A model generated the notes under the pieces. It ran no database searches. It had not been told where the DNA came from and was given only the letters and a program-made list of their open reading frames with translations. The position numbers and the translations under genes were made by a program. From positions 58,602 through 122,601 of the forward strand of contig NCHQ01000016.1 in NCBI GenBank assembly GCA_002281855.1: a DNA stretch of 64,000 nt. The letters run 5' to 3'. Each line of letters starts with the position of its first letter. The first letter of the stretch is position 1. Below are positions 33,724 to 42,019 of this stretch, one piece after another. Source of the DNA: Rhodospirillales bacterium 24-66-33. Lineage in GTDB: Bacteria; Pseudomonadota; Alphaproteobacteria; Reyranellales; Reyranellaceae.

Positions 33724-34464
33724 ATGGATTACGAATCCCTCAAGACCCCGGCAGACGACGTCGTTCGTGACGGCGCCAGCTTCGAGGCCTATCGGCTTCC
33801 AGGCGACTTGATCGATTCACATCACCCGATAATCGTGGCCTACGCAAGGCGTGTGGCTGGGGACGGCAGTGACCGGGAGAAGGCACTGCGCCTTTACTAC
33901 GCCGTGCGCGACGAACTGCGCTACGATCCCTACAACACGCCGATGAAGCGCGAGGCCTATCGCGCCAGCACCACCGTGGCGGCCGGGCACGGCTACTGCG
34001 TCAACAAGGCGGGCGTCATGGCCGCGGTCTGTCGCGCCGCCGGCATTCCGGCCCGGCTGGGCTATGCCGATGTGCGCAACCACATGACGACGCAGCGGCT
34101 TTCCGAGCTGATGGGCAGCGACGTCTTCTACTATCACGGCTACACGGATGTCTGGCTGGACGGTCGCTGGGTCAAGGCAACGCCGGCCTTCAACCGCGAG
34201 CTCACCGACAAATTCGGCCTGAAGCCGCTCGACTGGGACGCCGTGGGCGATTCGATCTATCACCCGTTCGATCTCAGCGGACGCCGCCATATGGAATATC
34301 TCGCCTATCGCGGTGTCTTCGCCGACATCCCATTCGACGAGATCCGCGGCGCCTTCCGCCATTACTACCCGAGAATGACGAAGGCCCAGGAAGAGATGGC
34401 GCTGGGCGGGGATTTCGGCGCGGAGGGTGCCGCAGAAGCAACCGACAGGGCGACGCCCAAGTGA
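33724..34464 (+). CDS. Transglutaminase-like (cysteine protease fold) protein
   Basis: A 246-residue cytoplasmic protein. The papain-like core has Cys92 in AAGHGYCVNKAGVMAAVCRA and His138 in FYYHGYTDVWLDGRW. In the third strand the motif is KATPAFN, so Thr153 stands where the Asp of the classical triad (L-D-P) would be. That arrangement is common in one bacterial transglutaminase-like subfamily. No signal peptide is seen. The stop overlaps the GTG start of the transporter (GTGA), so co-expression is likely. Confidence 0.85.
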   Translation: MDYESLKTPADDVVRDGASFEAYRLPGDLIDSHHPIIVAYARRVAGDGSDREKALRLYYAVRDELRYDPYNTPMKREAYRASTTVAAGHGYCVNKAGVMAAVCRAAGIPARLGYADVRNHMTTQRLSELMGSDVFYYHGYTDVWLDGRWVKATPAFNRELTDKFGLKPLDWDAVGDSIYHPFDLSGRRHMEYLAYRGVFADIPFDEIRGAFRHYYPRMTKAQEEMALGGDFGAEGAAEATDRATPK

Positions 34465-35675
34465 ACCTGACGCCGCGGTCGCCCGCCTACATCGCGCTTC
34501 TGGTGGCGCTGGGCAGCTTCGGCCCGCTCACCATGAGCATCTACACGCCGGTCATGCCGTCGGTCGGCCATGAACTCCTGGCGACGCCGGACAACGTGAA
34601 GCTGACGCTCACCACCTACATGCTGGGCTTTGCTGTCGGGCAGCTCTTCTACGGCCCGCTCAGCGACCGCTACGGGCGCCGGCCGGTCCTGCTGGGCGGC
34701 CTTCTGTTCTTTACGATCACCAGCTTCGCCTGTGCCTTTGCGCCGTCGATCGGCGGACTGATCGGATTGCGCATCCTGCAGGGGCTGGGTGCGGCCTCGG
34801 GATCGGTGCTGGGCCGGGCGCTGACCCGCGACGCCTACACGTTCAAGGAGATGCCGCTGGTCATGAGCTGGATCTCGCTCGGCCAGAACATCGCGCCGTC
34901 GCTGGCGCCGACGATCGGCGGCTTCCTCGGTGAATGGTCGAGCTGGCGGGCGACCTTCTGGTTCGTCGGCGGTTTCGGCGCCATCCTGTTCCTGGTGACG
35001 CTGGCGGGGCTGCGCGAGACCAACAAGTTCCGCAGCGAGCGCATCGACCTGTCGAGCCTGCTGCGCGGCTCGGGCGAAATGCTGCGCGATCGCCGCTTCC
35101 TCGGCCATATCCTGCCGCTGGGCTTCGCCTTCGCCCTGAACTTCGGGATGCTGGCGGGCGTGCCCTTCGTGCTGCAGGAGAGCATGGGCTTCAGCCCGCG
35201 CGAGTTCGGCCTGATCGTCCTGCTGTCGGTCGGCGGGTTCACGCTGGGCACCTTCGTGAACAACCGTCTGGTCGGGCGCGTCGCGCCGGTCGACATCATC
35301 ATGTTCTCGGGCTGGTTTCACGTAGCGGCACTGATCGGCATGGCGGCTCTTTCGCTCGCCGGCATCGTCACCTGGTGGGCCATCGTCGGCCCGCACATGC
35401 TGTTGAGCTTCGGCACGGGCATGATCGTGGCAAACGCCAATGCCGGTGCCGTGGGCCTCTATCCGCGCCTCGCCGGTACGGCCTCGTCGCTGGCCGGCTT
35501 GGCGCAGATGGGCATGGGCGCCATGGGCACGGTCGCGGTCGCGGCCCTTACGGTCGTCGGCAGCCGCTACATCGCGATGCCGATGGTGATCGGGCTCGCG
35601 CCGTTCGCGATCGCGACGGTGCTGAGCGCCCGACTGTTGCGCGGTGAGCCGCGTGCCCCGAAACTGGATCAATAG
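34461..35675 (+). CDS. MFS multidrug exporter, Bcr/CflA type
   Basis: A 404-residue transporter with 12 predicted membrane segments. Family motifs are LTMSIYTPVMPSVGHEL near the N-terminus, GQLFYGPLSDRYGRRPVLLG (motif A loop 2-3) and LRILQGLGAASGSVLGRALT (motif C region). It starts with GTG at 34461, overlapping the previous stop. Bcr/CflA proteins export drugs or sulfonamide/bicyclomycin-like compounds by proton antiport. Confidence 0.92.
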   Translation: MNLTPRSPAYIALLVALGSFGPLTMSIYTPVMPSVGHELLATPDNVKLTLTTYMLGFAVGQLFYGPLSDRYGRRPVLLGGLLFFTITSFACAFAPSIGGLIGLRILQGLGAASGSVLGRALTRDAYTFKEMPLVMSWISLGQNIAPSLAPTIGGFLGEWSSWRATFWFVGGFGAILFLVTLAGLRETNKFRSERIDLSSLLRGSGEMLRDRRFLGHILPLGFAFALNFGMLAGVPFVLQESMGFSPREFGLIVLLSVGGFTLGTFVNNRLVGRVAPVDIIMFSGWFHVAALIGMAALSLAGIVTWWAIVGPHMLLSFGTGMIVANANAGAVGLYPRLAGTASSLAGLAQMGMGAMGTVAVAALTVVGSRYIAMPMVIGLAPFAIATVLSARLLRGEPRAPKLDQ

Positions 35676-35694
35676 AAGAGGGAGAGAGAAGACG

Positions 35695-36618
35695 ATGACG
35701 AACATGTTGAAGGACAAGGTCGTGCTGGTGACCGGCGCGGGCGGCGGCATCGGCCGCGAGATGGCGCTGCTGGCGGCCCGCGAGGGCGCGAAGGTCGTGG
35801 TCAACGATCTCGGCGGTGCGGTCGACGGCGAGGGCAGCGGCAGTGCAACGGCAGCCGAGAAGGTCTGCGAGGAGATCAAGGCGGCCGGCGGCCATGCCGT
35901 CCCCAACGGCGACAGCGTGTCCGATCCCGCCGGCGCGGAGCGCATGGTCAAGGCGGCGGTCGAGAATTTCGGCCGCATCGATGGCGTCATCAACAATGCC
36001 GGCATCCTGCGCGACCGCATCTTCCATCGCATGAGCCACATGGACTGGAAGATGGTCATCGACGTGCATCTCAACGGCTCGTTCAACACCAGCCGCGCGG
36101 CCGCCAACTACTTCAAGGAACAGAAGTCCGGCGCCTTCGTGCACTTCACCTCGACCTCCGGCCTCGTCGGCAACTTCGGCCAGGCCAACTATTCGGCCGC
36201 CAAGATGGGCATCATCGGCCTGTCGCGCTCGATCGCGCTCGACATGGCGGCGTTCAACGTCCGCTCCAACTGCATTTCGCCGTTCGCCTGGACCCGTATG
36301 ATCGGCACGATCCCCGCCGACACCGAGGCCCAGAAGGCGCGCCTGGAGCGTTCCAAGAAGATGACGCCGGCCAAGATCGCGCCGATGGCGGTGTATCTGC
36401 TGTCGGACTCGGCTCAGGAGCAGGGCATCACCTCGCAGATCTTCGGCGTGCGCATGAACGAGATCATGCTGTTCAACGCCAACCGTCCGGTACGGTCCGT
36501 GCATAACTCCGAGGGCTGGACCCTGGAGGACATCGCGGAGCACGCGGTGCCGTCGATGAAGCCCTACTTCACCGACCTGAAGCGCTCGCCCGAGTACTTC
36601 ACCTGGGATCCGATCTGA
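35695..36618 (+). CDS. SDR-family oxidoreductase (MFE-2 hydroxyacyl dehydrogenase-like)
   Basis: A 307-residue SDR with TGAGGGIGREMALLAAREGA, then VVNDLGGAVDGEGSG, NNAGILRDRIFHRMS, STSGLVGNFGQANYSAAKMG (active-site Ser, Tyr-x-x-x-Lys) and RSNCISPFAWTRM. The NDLGG-x-x-x-G stretch and the LRDR segment are typical of the 3-hydroxyacyl-CoA dehydrogenase part of peroxisomal-type multifunctional enzymes, so a beta-oxidation-like step is likely. The ATG at 35695 has a GGGAGAG site; the longer frame overlaps the transporter. Confidence 0.92.
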   Translation: MTNMLKDKVVLVTGAGGGIGREMALLAAREGAKVVVNDLGGAVDGEGSGSATAAEKVCEEIKAAGGHAVPNGDSVSDPAGAERMVKAAVENFGRIDGVINNAGILRDRIFHRMSHMDWKMVIDVHLNGSFNTSRAAANYFKEQKSGAFVHFTSTSGLVGNFGQANYSAAKMGIIGLSRSIALDMAAFNVRSNCISPFAWTRMIGTIPADTEAQKARLERSKKMTPAKIAPMAVYLLSDSAQEQGITSQIFGVRMNEIMLFNANRPVRSVHNSEGWTLEDIAEHAVPSMKPYFTDLKRSPEYFTWDPI

Positions 36619-36636
36619 GCCGGAAGGACTGAGACA

Positions 36637-37797
36637 ATGGCTGCCGAGCAAATGAAGAACGAGCCCAGGATCGATCCCAAGGAGATCCTGGAAGGGATCG
36701 TCGAGTGGATCGAGATCGAGAGCCCGAGTCACGACGCGAAGGCAGTCAATCTCATGGTCGACAAGGTCGAGGGTCAGTGCCGCGACCTCGGCCTGGACCT
36801 GTCGCGCACGCCGGGTCGCGACGGCTTCGGGGACATACTCGAGGCCAGGACCCCGGCGGAGTGGAGCGCGGGGCAGGGCAAGGGCATTCTGGTCCTTGCC
36901 CATCTCGATACGGTCCATCCGCTCGGGATGAAGGAGAAGGAGCTGAAGATCCGCCAGGAAGGCGACAGCGTCTTCGGTCCCGGCATCTACGACATGAAGG
37001 CGGGCGGCTACATCGCCTACTACGCGCTGCGCCACCTGATCCGGCAGGGCAAGCGTACGAAGCTGCCGGTCACCTTCCTGTTCATCCCCGAGGAGGAGGT
37101 CGGCAGCCCGACCTCGCGCGCCCGCATCGAGGAGGCCGCAAAGGGCCACAAATACGCGCTGGTCATGGAGCCCGGCCGCGACGGCGACAAGGTCGTGACG
37201 TCGCGCAAGGGCGTCGGCCGCTTCACCCTGACCGCCAAGGGCCGCGCCGCCCATGCCGGCGTGCGCCACGAGGACGGCCGCAGCGCCATCCTGGAGATCG
37301 CGCGCCAGATCGTGCGCATCGAGGAGAAGACCGACTATTCGCGCGGGATCACCTGCAACGTCGGCCTGATCCGCGGCGGATCGGGCGTCAACGTGACGCC
37401 GGCCGAGTGCTCGATCGATGTCGACCTGCGCGTGCCCAGCATGCAGCTGGCCGAGGAGATGACGCACTGGTTCCTGAACCTCGAGCCGATCGGCAAGGAG
37501 GTCGAGCTCCTGGTCGAAGGCGGGATGAACCGGCCGCCCTACCAGAAGGATGCCGGCATCACCGATCTCTTCCAGAAGGCGCAGGCGATCTATCGCGAGA
37601 TCGGCAAGGAGCTGAACGACGTGCCGCTGACCGGCGGCGGCAGCGACGGCAACTTCACGGCGGCCCTCGGCATCCCGACGCTCGACGGCCTCGGCGCCGA
37701 CGGCAAGGGCGCCCATGCCGTCACCGAACAGATCTACTACTCGTCGCTGGAGCCGCGCACCTACCTCTGCGCACGTCTGCTGGAGACGCTGGAGTAG
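36637..37797 (+). CDS. M20-family metallopeptidase (glutamate carboxypeptidase-like)
   Basis: A 386-residue zinc hydrolase. Metal-site segments are LVLAHLDTVHPLG (His, Asp), GPGIYDMKAGGY (bridging Asp), FIPEEEVGSPTSR (catalytic and zinc Glu) and a C-terminal GAHAVTEQ (His). The dimerisation domain lies in between (GRAAHAGVRHEDGRSAI). This is the CPG2/ArgE-like layout for cleaving acyl-amino-acids or dipeptides. No signal peptide, so cytoplasmic. GGAAGGA precedes the ATG at a good distance. It follows the SDR by 18 bp. Confidence 0.92.
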   Translation: MAAEQMKNEPRIDPKEILEGIVEWIEIESPSHDAKAVNLMVDKVEGQCRDLGLDLSRTPGRDGFGDILEARTPAEWSAGQGKGILVLAHLDTVHPLGMKEKELKIRQEGDSVFGPGIYDMKAGGYIAYYALRHLIRQGKRTKLPVTFLFIPEEEVGSPTSRARIEEAAKGHKYALVMEPGRDGDKVVTSRKGVGRFTLTAKGRAAHAGVRHEDGRSAILEIARQIVRIEEKTDYSRGITCNVGLIRGGSGVNVTPAECSIDVDLRVPSMQLAEEMTHWFLNLEPIGKEVELLVEGGMNRPPYQKDAGITDLFQKAQAIYREIGKELNDVPLTGGGSDGNFTAALGIPTLDGLGADGKGAHAVTEQIYYSSLEPRTYLCARLLETLE

Positions 37798-37843
37798 ACC
37801 CGTCCCCGCGGGATGGGGTTTAGGCGCGGCGAAACCCATCAAC

Positions 37844-37871
37844 GGAGCGCGCAACTCCAGTTGCGCGCTCC
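37844..37871. terminator. Perfect palindromic hairpin between convergent genes
   Basis: A 13-bp perfect inverted repeat (GGAGCGCGCAACT and its complement) with a 2-nt centre lies between the M20 gene and the convergent NmrA-type gene. There is no strong T-run on either side, so it may be a terminator of the hairpin-only kind or a protein-binding palindrome. Confidence 0.5.
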
Positions 37872-37878
37872 TGCGAGT

Positions 37879-38493
37879 TCAGTAGGCCGCCGTGAAGCGC
37901 TTGTGGAGGTGCTTGGGCTTCTCGATCTCGTTCACGATGGCGACCGCGAAATCCTCGCGGCTGATGGCGCTCTGGCCATCCTCGTCCTCGAGCAGGTGAT
38001 CCTTGCCGAGGCGGAATTTGCCGGTGCGGTCCCCAGGCTGAATGGAAGCCGGGGGCGAGATCGCGGTCCAGTCCAGGTCCTTGGCCTTGCGCACCTCCTC
38101 CAGCGCCAGCGACGCGGGCTTGGAGGTCGGGGGCTGGATGCCGCGGTCGGCCATGTGGTCGAGATGGGTGCGCCCGTCGGCCCGCAGCAGGCTGCCGGCG
38201 CCGACAACGAACAGCACGCGTTTGACGCCGCTCTTGCGCACGGCTTCGAGGACGTGGTGGACGCTGGCCTCGTTCCACTTCACCGACGCCACGATGATAT
38301 CGTGCCCCTTGAGGATGGCCGACATCGAGACGACGTCGGTTGTGCTGCCCTGCCGGATGGTCATGCCGGGGCGCGGCTTCAGCTTCGAGGCATCGCGCGT
38401 GATGGCCGTGACGCTGTGCTTGCGGGCGAGCGCTTCGTCGAGGACACGGCTGCCGATATTGCCGGTGGAGCCGATCAGGGCGATGGCGGTCAT
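37879..38493 (-). CDS. NmrA/atypical-SDR NAD(P)-binding protein
   Basis: A 204-residue Rossmann protein: MTAIALIGSTGNIGSRVLDEA contains the G-x-x-G-x-x-G cofactor loop of NAD(P)-dependent epimerase-like, NmrA-type proteins. VKRVLFVVGAGSLL and DLDWTAISPPASIQPGDRTG follow. The short length fits the YwnB/SDR_a5 group, often quinone reductases or regulators. Its start overlaps the upstream hydrolase stop by 4 bp (ATGA), indicating a two-gene operon. Confidence 0.85.
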   Translation of the reverse strand: MTAIALIGSTGNIGSRVLDEALARKHSVTAITRDASKLKPRPGMTIRQGSTTDVVSMSAILKGHDIIVASVKWNEASVHHVLEAVRKSGVKRVLFVVGAGSLLRADGRTHLDHMADRGIQPPTSKPASLALEEVRKAKDLDWTAISPPASIQPGDRTGKFRLGKDHLLEDEDGQSAISREDFAVAIVNEIEKPKHLHKRFTAAY

Positions 38494-39389
38494 TGCGGAA
38501 TTCCCTTCATGAGGTCGCGCAGGGCGGCCACGGTCTCTGCCGGCGCCTCCTGCGGGACGTTGTGGCCGATGCGTGGCAGCATCCGCCGCTCGTAACCGCC
38601 CGTGAACTTTTCGGATTGGCCGTCGCGATCCGACGCCGGCCCGACGCCGTCGGCGGCGCCGTGGAGATTGATCGTGGGCACAGTGATGGTGGGTTGCTCC
38701 GCCAGTCGGGCCTCGAGCGGCTCGAGGGCGGGATCGCCGTTCACGTAGCCATAGCGGTGCCGGTAGGACTGGATCACCACGTCGACGAAGTCCGGATTGT
38801 CGAACGAGGCCGCAGTCGCCTCGAACGTCGCGTCGTCGAATTTCCATTCCGGCGACCACAGACTCCACAGCAGCCTGCAGACGTCGCGGCGGTTCTTGGC
38901 AAGGCCGGCGCGGCCCCGCTCGGTGTTGAAATAATACTGGTACCAGAGCCGGTGCTCGGCGGCGGCGGGGGCGGGATCGACCGAGGCCGCGATGTTCTGG
39001 AGATTGTAGCCGGTGCAGCTCACCAGGCAGCGCACCCGCTCGGGCCACAACGCCGACACGATGCAGGCGGCGCGACCGCCCCAGTCGTAACCCGCCAGGG
39101 CGGCGCGTCGGATGCCGAGCGCGTCCATCAGCTGCAGCAGGTCGTAAGCCAGCGCCGCCTGTTCCCCCGACCGTGGCGTTTCGGGCGACAGGAAGCGGGT
39201 GGGACCGTAGCCTCGCAGGTACGGCACCAGCACGCGGCTGCCGTCGGCCGCCAGCGCCGGCGCGACCTCGTCATAGGCGCGCACGTCGTAGGGAAAGCCG
39301 TGCAGCAGGATCACTGGTGCGCCGTCGGCCGGCCCGTGCTCCTCGTAGGCGACGTCGAGGACGTCTGTGCGGATGGTTTTGCGTAGCAT
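38490..39389 (-). CDS. Alpha/beta hydrolase, epoxide hydrolase-like (Asp nucleophile)
   Basis: A 299-residue alpha/beta hydrolase. The oxyanion segment is LLHGFPYDVRAYD, and the nucleophile elbow is AGYDWGG with Asp102, as in soluble epoxide hydrolases and haloalkane dehalogenases. The His is in PRIGHNVPQEAP. The cap is rich in Tyr/Trp (LWYQYYFNTERGRAG). The ATG at 39389 begins the conserved LRKTIRTDVLDVAY; the longer frame is not homologous. It is co-translated with the NmrA-type reductase. Confidence 0.88.
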   Translation of the reverse strand: MLRKTIRTDVLDVAYEEHGPADGAPVILLHGFPYDVRAYDEVAPALAADGSRVLVPYLRGYGPTRFLSPETPRSGEQAALAYDLLQLMDALGIRRAALAGYDWGGRAACIVSALWPERVRCLVSCTGYNLQNIAASVDPAPAAAEHRLWYQYYFNTERGRAGLAKNRRDVCRLLWSLWSPEWKFDDATFEATAASFDNPDFVDVVIQSYRHRYGYVNGDPALEPLEARLAEQPTITVPTINLHGAADGVGPASDRDGQSEKFTGGYERRMLPRIGHNVPQEAPAETVAALRDLMKGIPQ

Positions 39390-39455
39390 GTCCGCAACGT
39401 ATAGCGGCCCCGGGCCAGCGTTGACAGCCGCCCGTGCCGCCACCAGCCTCAAAGG

Positions 39456-40421
39456 ATGAGGCGGATCGGCGATTTCCTGACCCTGGAGCAGACGCGCAGG
39501 CTCGGCGCGAAGTCGAACCTCGTCGGCGCGCTGCTCGTCCTGCACGCCTGGGGCCTGATCGCAGGCAGCATGGCGCTATTCGTCTGGTGGCCCAACCCTT
39601 TCACCTTCCTGCTGGGGGTCATGTTGATTGGCGGACGCCAGCTCGGTCTGGCCATCCTGATGCACGATGCCGCCCACGGGCTGCTGTTCGCCGACCGCCG
39701 GCTGAATGAGGGGGTGGGAAGCTGGCTCTGCGCCTTTCCGGTGTTCACGAGCCTCGCGCTGTACCGGCCCTATCACCTGCAGCACCACCGCTTCACCCAG
39801 CAGGCCGAGGACCCCGACCTCGGCCTGTCGGCCGCGTTCCCGACCACCCGGGCCAGCCTGCGTCGCAAGATCGTGCGCGACCTGACGGGGCAGACCGCGT
39901 TTCTCCGGCGTGGCGAACAGATCCGCCGGGCGCTGGGGTCAGCCGATACACCGCTCGGGACGCAACTGGCTAACCTGTGGCGCAAGGAGAAGGGCCCGCT
40001 GATCGCGACCCTCGTTCTGCTCGCAGGGCTCTCGGCCGCCGGATACTGGTGGCTCTACCCGGTGATGTGGCTTCTGCCCCTCGCCACCTGGTACCAGCTC
40101 GTGAGCCGCATCCGGAACATCGCCGAGCACGCCGTCGTGCCGGACGACGACGATCCGCTGCGCAATACGCGGACCACCTACGCGAACCCGCTGATGAGGC
40201 TCCTGGTGGCGCCCTACTGGGTGAACTACCACCTAGAACATCATCTGTTCATGTTCGTGCCGTGCTGGCGACTGCCGCAGGCGCATCGCGCCTTGCTGGA
40301 CGGTGGCCATCGTCTGTCCATGGAGCTGAAGCCGGGCTATCTGGCCGTGCTCAAAGCCGCGACCACCGGCGCACAATGCGGCGGACGTAGCCCGGGCGCG
40401 CGGACCGCGCAGCACATCTAG
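39456..40421 (+). CDS. Membrane fatty-acid desaturase
   Basis: A 321-residue integral membrane di-iron enzyme. The three histidine boxes are HDAAHG (about residue 71), HLQHHRF (about 108) and YHLEHHLF (about 261), with an extra RIRNIAEHA between. Four or more hydrophobic spans surround them (for example LLGVMLIGGRQLGLAILM). This is the FA_desaturase (DesA-like) family, introducing a double bond into lipid acyl chains. Divergent from the epoxide-hydrolase-like gene. Confidence 0.92.
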   Translation: MRRIGDFLTLEQTRRLGAKSNLVGALLVLHAWGLIAGSMALFVWWPNPFTFLLGVMLIGGRQLGLAILMHDAAHGLLFADRRLNEGVGSWLCAFPVFTSLALYRPYHLQHHRFTQQAEDPDLGLSAAFPTTRASLRRKIVRDLTGQTAFLRRGEQIRRALGSADTPLGTQLANLWRKEKGPLIATLVLLAGLSAAGYWWLYPVMWLLPLATWYQLVSRIRNIAEHAVVPDDDDPLRNTRTTYANPLMRLLVAPYWVNYHLEHHLFMFVPCWRLPQAHRALLDGGHRLSMELKPGYLAVLKAATTGAQCGGRSPGARTAQHI

Positions 40422-40444
40422 CCTTGCCGTCATTGGCATAAAGA

Positions 40445-40470
40445 AAAGGCGGCCCCGCGGGACCGCCTTT
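40445..40470 (-). terminator. Terminator of the lipoprotein gene at 40496
   Basis: An imperfect stem (AAAGGCGG-type arms, one mismatch, then 3 GC pairs) lies 25 bp past the stop. On the minus strand it is followed by TTTTCTTTAT. Confidence 0.75.
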
Positions 40471-40495
40471 CGTCTCGTCCTGTCCGACCGCCCGC

Positions 40496-41053
40496 TTACT
40501 GAGCCGGGCAGGCATAGATGTTCATCTCGGGGCCAAGATCGTACGGCGGCGGCACCTGCGAGAGGGCCGTCACCTTCGGATCCATCGCCCAGTCGAAGGC
40601 ACGCTTGCCGCGGCTGCAGAACTCCTTGTCGGTCGGAGCGCGCTGCGCCGTGCGGTTGGCGACCTCGGTCACGAACACGTCCGTGTTGAAGCGCTTGCGG
40701 GCAGCGATCTGGGACAGCGAACGGGCGTTGGTCGCGAACTCGGCGCGGAACTTGCCGACGAAATCGGCATAGAGGGTCTCGTAGGCGCGGCGTCCACCCG
40801 GGCCCTGACACTGCAGCGTCACGACCTGGAGTTCCTGCTGCACCATGCGTGCGCGCACGATCGAAAGGTCGGCCGCACTGTAGCAGATGGCCCGGGTCTG
40901 GCCCGCGGGAGGCGATGGTGGAACGGGGGCCTGATAGTCGGCCGCCGGCGGCTTCACCGGCGCAGCCGCTGACTTGGACTCGCCGAGCGTACAGGCGCCC
41001 AGGGCAAGGATACCCCCCGTGAGAATTGCCGCCTGTGTAAGCCTCTTGAACAT
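40496..41053 (-). CDS. Lipoprotein of unknown function
   Basis: A 185-residue lipoprotein: MFKRLTQAAILTGGILALGAC with lipobox LGAC at residue 21. A Pro/Ala-rich spacer (PVKPPAADYQAPVPPSPPAG) follows. The mature domain has ICYSAADLSIVRARMVQQEL, RRAYETLYADFVGKFRAEF and EFCSRGKRAFDW, largely helical with four cysteines (ICYS, LQCQG, EFCS, YACPA). The ATG at 41053 starts the lipoprotein signal; a TTG 66 bp upstream is less likely. The family is not recognised; probably a conserved alphaproteobacterial envelope protein. Confidence 0.75.
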   Translation of the reverse strand: MFKRLTQAAILTGGILALGACTLGESKSAAAPVKPPAADYQAPVPPSPPAGQTRAICYSAADLSIVRARMVQQELQVVTLQCQGPGGRRAYETLYADFVGKFRAEFATNARSLSQIAARKRFNTDVFVTEVANRTAQRAPTDKEFCSRGKRAFDWAMDPKVTALSQVPPPYDLGPEMNIYACPAQ

Positions 41054-41314
41054 CCGCAAACTCCCAACGCCGTTGGCCGGAAACCGCCAGCGGGTACAAC
41101 AGTTAGCCGCCCGTTTCAAACGCTAATACCAATTGCGGGGCGAGATGCGCCCATTTCCCGCAATTCTCGGTGTAAAGCTTTGGTGAGGGCCCGGTCGAAT
41201 ACCCAAACCCCAGGTCAATCCAGGCCTCCGCCACCGTGAGCGGTGGCCCGATCTGGAAAATCCCGGCGCTGCCATAGGCGGGGCGGGCCGCCGTCCAGGC
41301 GAGGGCCCCGATCG
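41054..41314. other. Intergenic region without a recognised gene
   Basis: About 260 bp between two minus-strand genes. The part near 41101-41240 has lower GC. I see no convincing reading frame with a start site, no RNA gene and no strong hairpin; it should contain the promoter of the lipoprotein gene. Confidence 0.5.
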
Positions 41315-41926
41315 TCAGGCGGGCATGGCCTCGAGCGCTGCCTTGATGAGCGGCATGCGGTCGTTGCCAAAGAACATGTCGCCGCCGACGAATATCGTCG
41401 GGCTGCCGAAGCCGCCGCGGGCGATCAGCTCGTCTGTGTTGGTGCGCAGCCGCGCCTTGCACGAATCGGTCTCGATGCCGGCGAAGAAGCGCTGGCGCTC
41501 GATGCCGGCCCTGGTGGCGATGTCGGCGAGTACATCTTCCTTGGACAGGTCGCGATCGTCACCCCAATAGGCCTCGAAGGCCGCGGTGGCGTAGGGGGGA
41601 AGCTTGCCTTCGTCCAACGCCACGAAGGCGCCGCGCATGCACTTCACGCTGTTCACGGGGAAGACCGTCGGCGGGAACTTGATGGCGACCCCGTAGAGGC
41701 GCGCCCAATCCTGCATGTCCTTCTGCATGTACGCCTGCTTGCGTGGGTTGGGCTTGGCGCGGCTTTCATAGACGGTCTGGTTCACCGCGTTGAAGACGCC
41801 GCCGACCAGGATCGGCTTCCAGACGATCGCCGCGCCCGATTCCTTCGCCAGCGGCTGGATCGCGCGGAAGGCGAGGTAGGTCCAAGGGCTGGAGCAATCG
41901 AAGTAGAAGTCGAGCTGGCGCGCCAT
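41315..41926 (-). CDS. DsbA-family / 2-hydroxychromene-2-carboxylate isomerase-like protein
   Basis: A 203-residue thioredoxin-fold protein of the kappa-GST/HCCA-isomerase type. It begins LDFYFDCSSPWTYLAFRAIQ with the SSPW-Y motif of this family (Ser rather than a Cys pair). KPILVGGVFNAVNQT and GFGSPTIFVGGDMFFGNDR (cis-Pro loop and C-terminal segment) follow. No signal peptide. The ATG at 41926 begins the conserved part. HCCA isomerases act in naphthalene degradation; this copy is not next to such genes, so a general glutathione-dependent isomerase or oxidoreductase is the safer call. Confidence 0.86.
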   Translation of the reverse strand: MARQLDFYFDCSSPWTYLAFRAIQPLAKESGAAIVWKPILVGGVFNAVNQTVYESRAKPNPRKQAYMQKDMQDWARLYGVAIKFPPTVFPVNSVKCMRGAFVALDEGKLPPYATAAFEAYWGDDRDLSKEDVLADIATRAGIERQRFFAGIETDSCKARLRTNTDELIARGGFGSPTIFVGGDMFFGNDRMPLIKAALEAMPA

Positions 41927-42019
41927 TTCGTCCCCCGCTGAAAGCGTTCGCCTTGTCGTTGCCATACATGGCGCGTATCTTGCAAATCCATGACGATACC
42001 GACTGGCCAGTGTAGAGAA

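Noticed and set aside
35548..37854. 768-codon minus-strand open frame
   Set aside because: Antisense to the SDR and M20 genes, both clearly conserved on the plus strand; typical of high-GC DNA.
41103..41462. Minus-strand frame of 119 codons upstream of the lipoprotein gene
   Set aside because: It overlaps the DsbA-like gene out of frame, starts inside it, and lacks a ribosome site or recognisable domain.
41990..42019. Earlier ATG for the glutamine amidotransferase
   Set aside because: No ribosome site and the ten extra residues precede the conserved first strand; the ATG at 42020 fits better.
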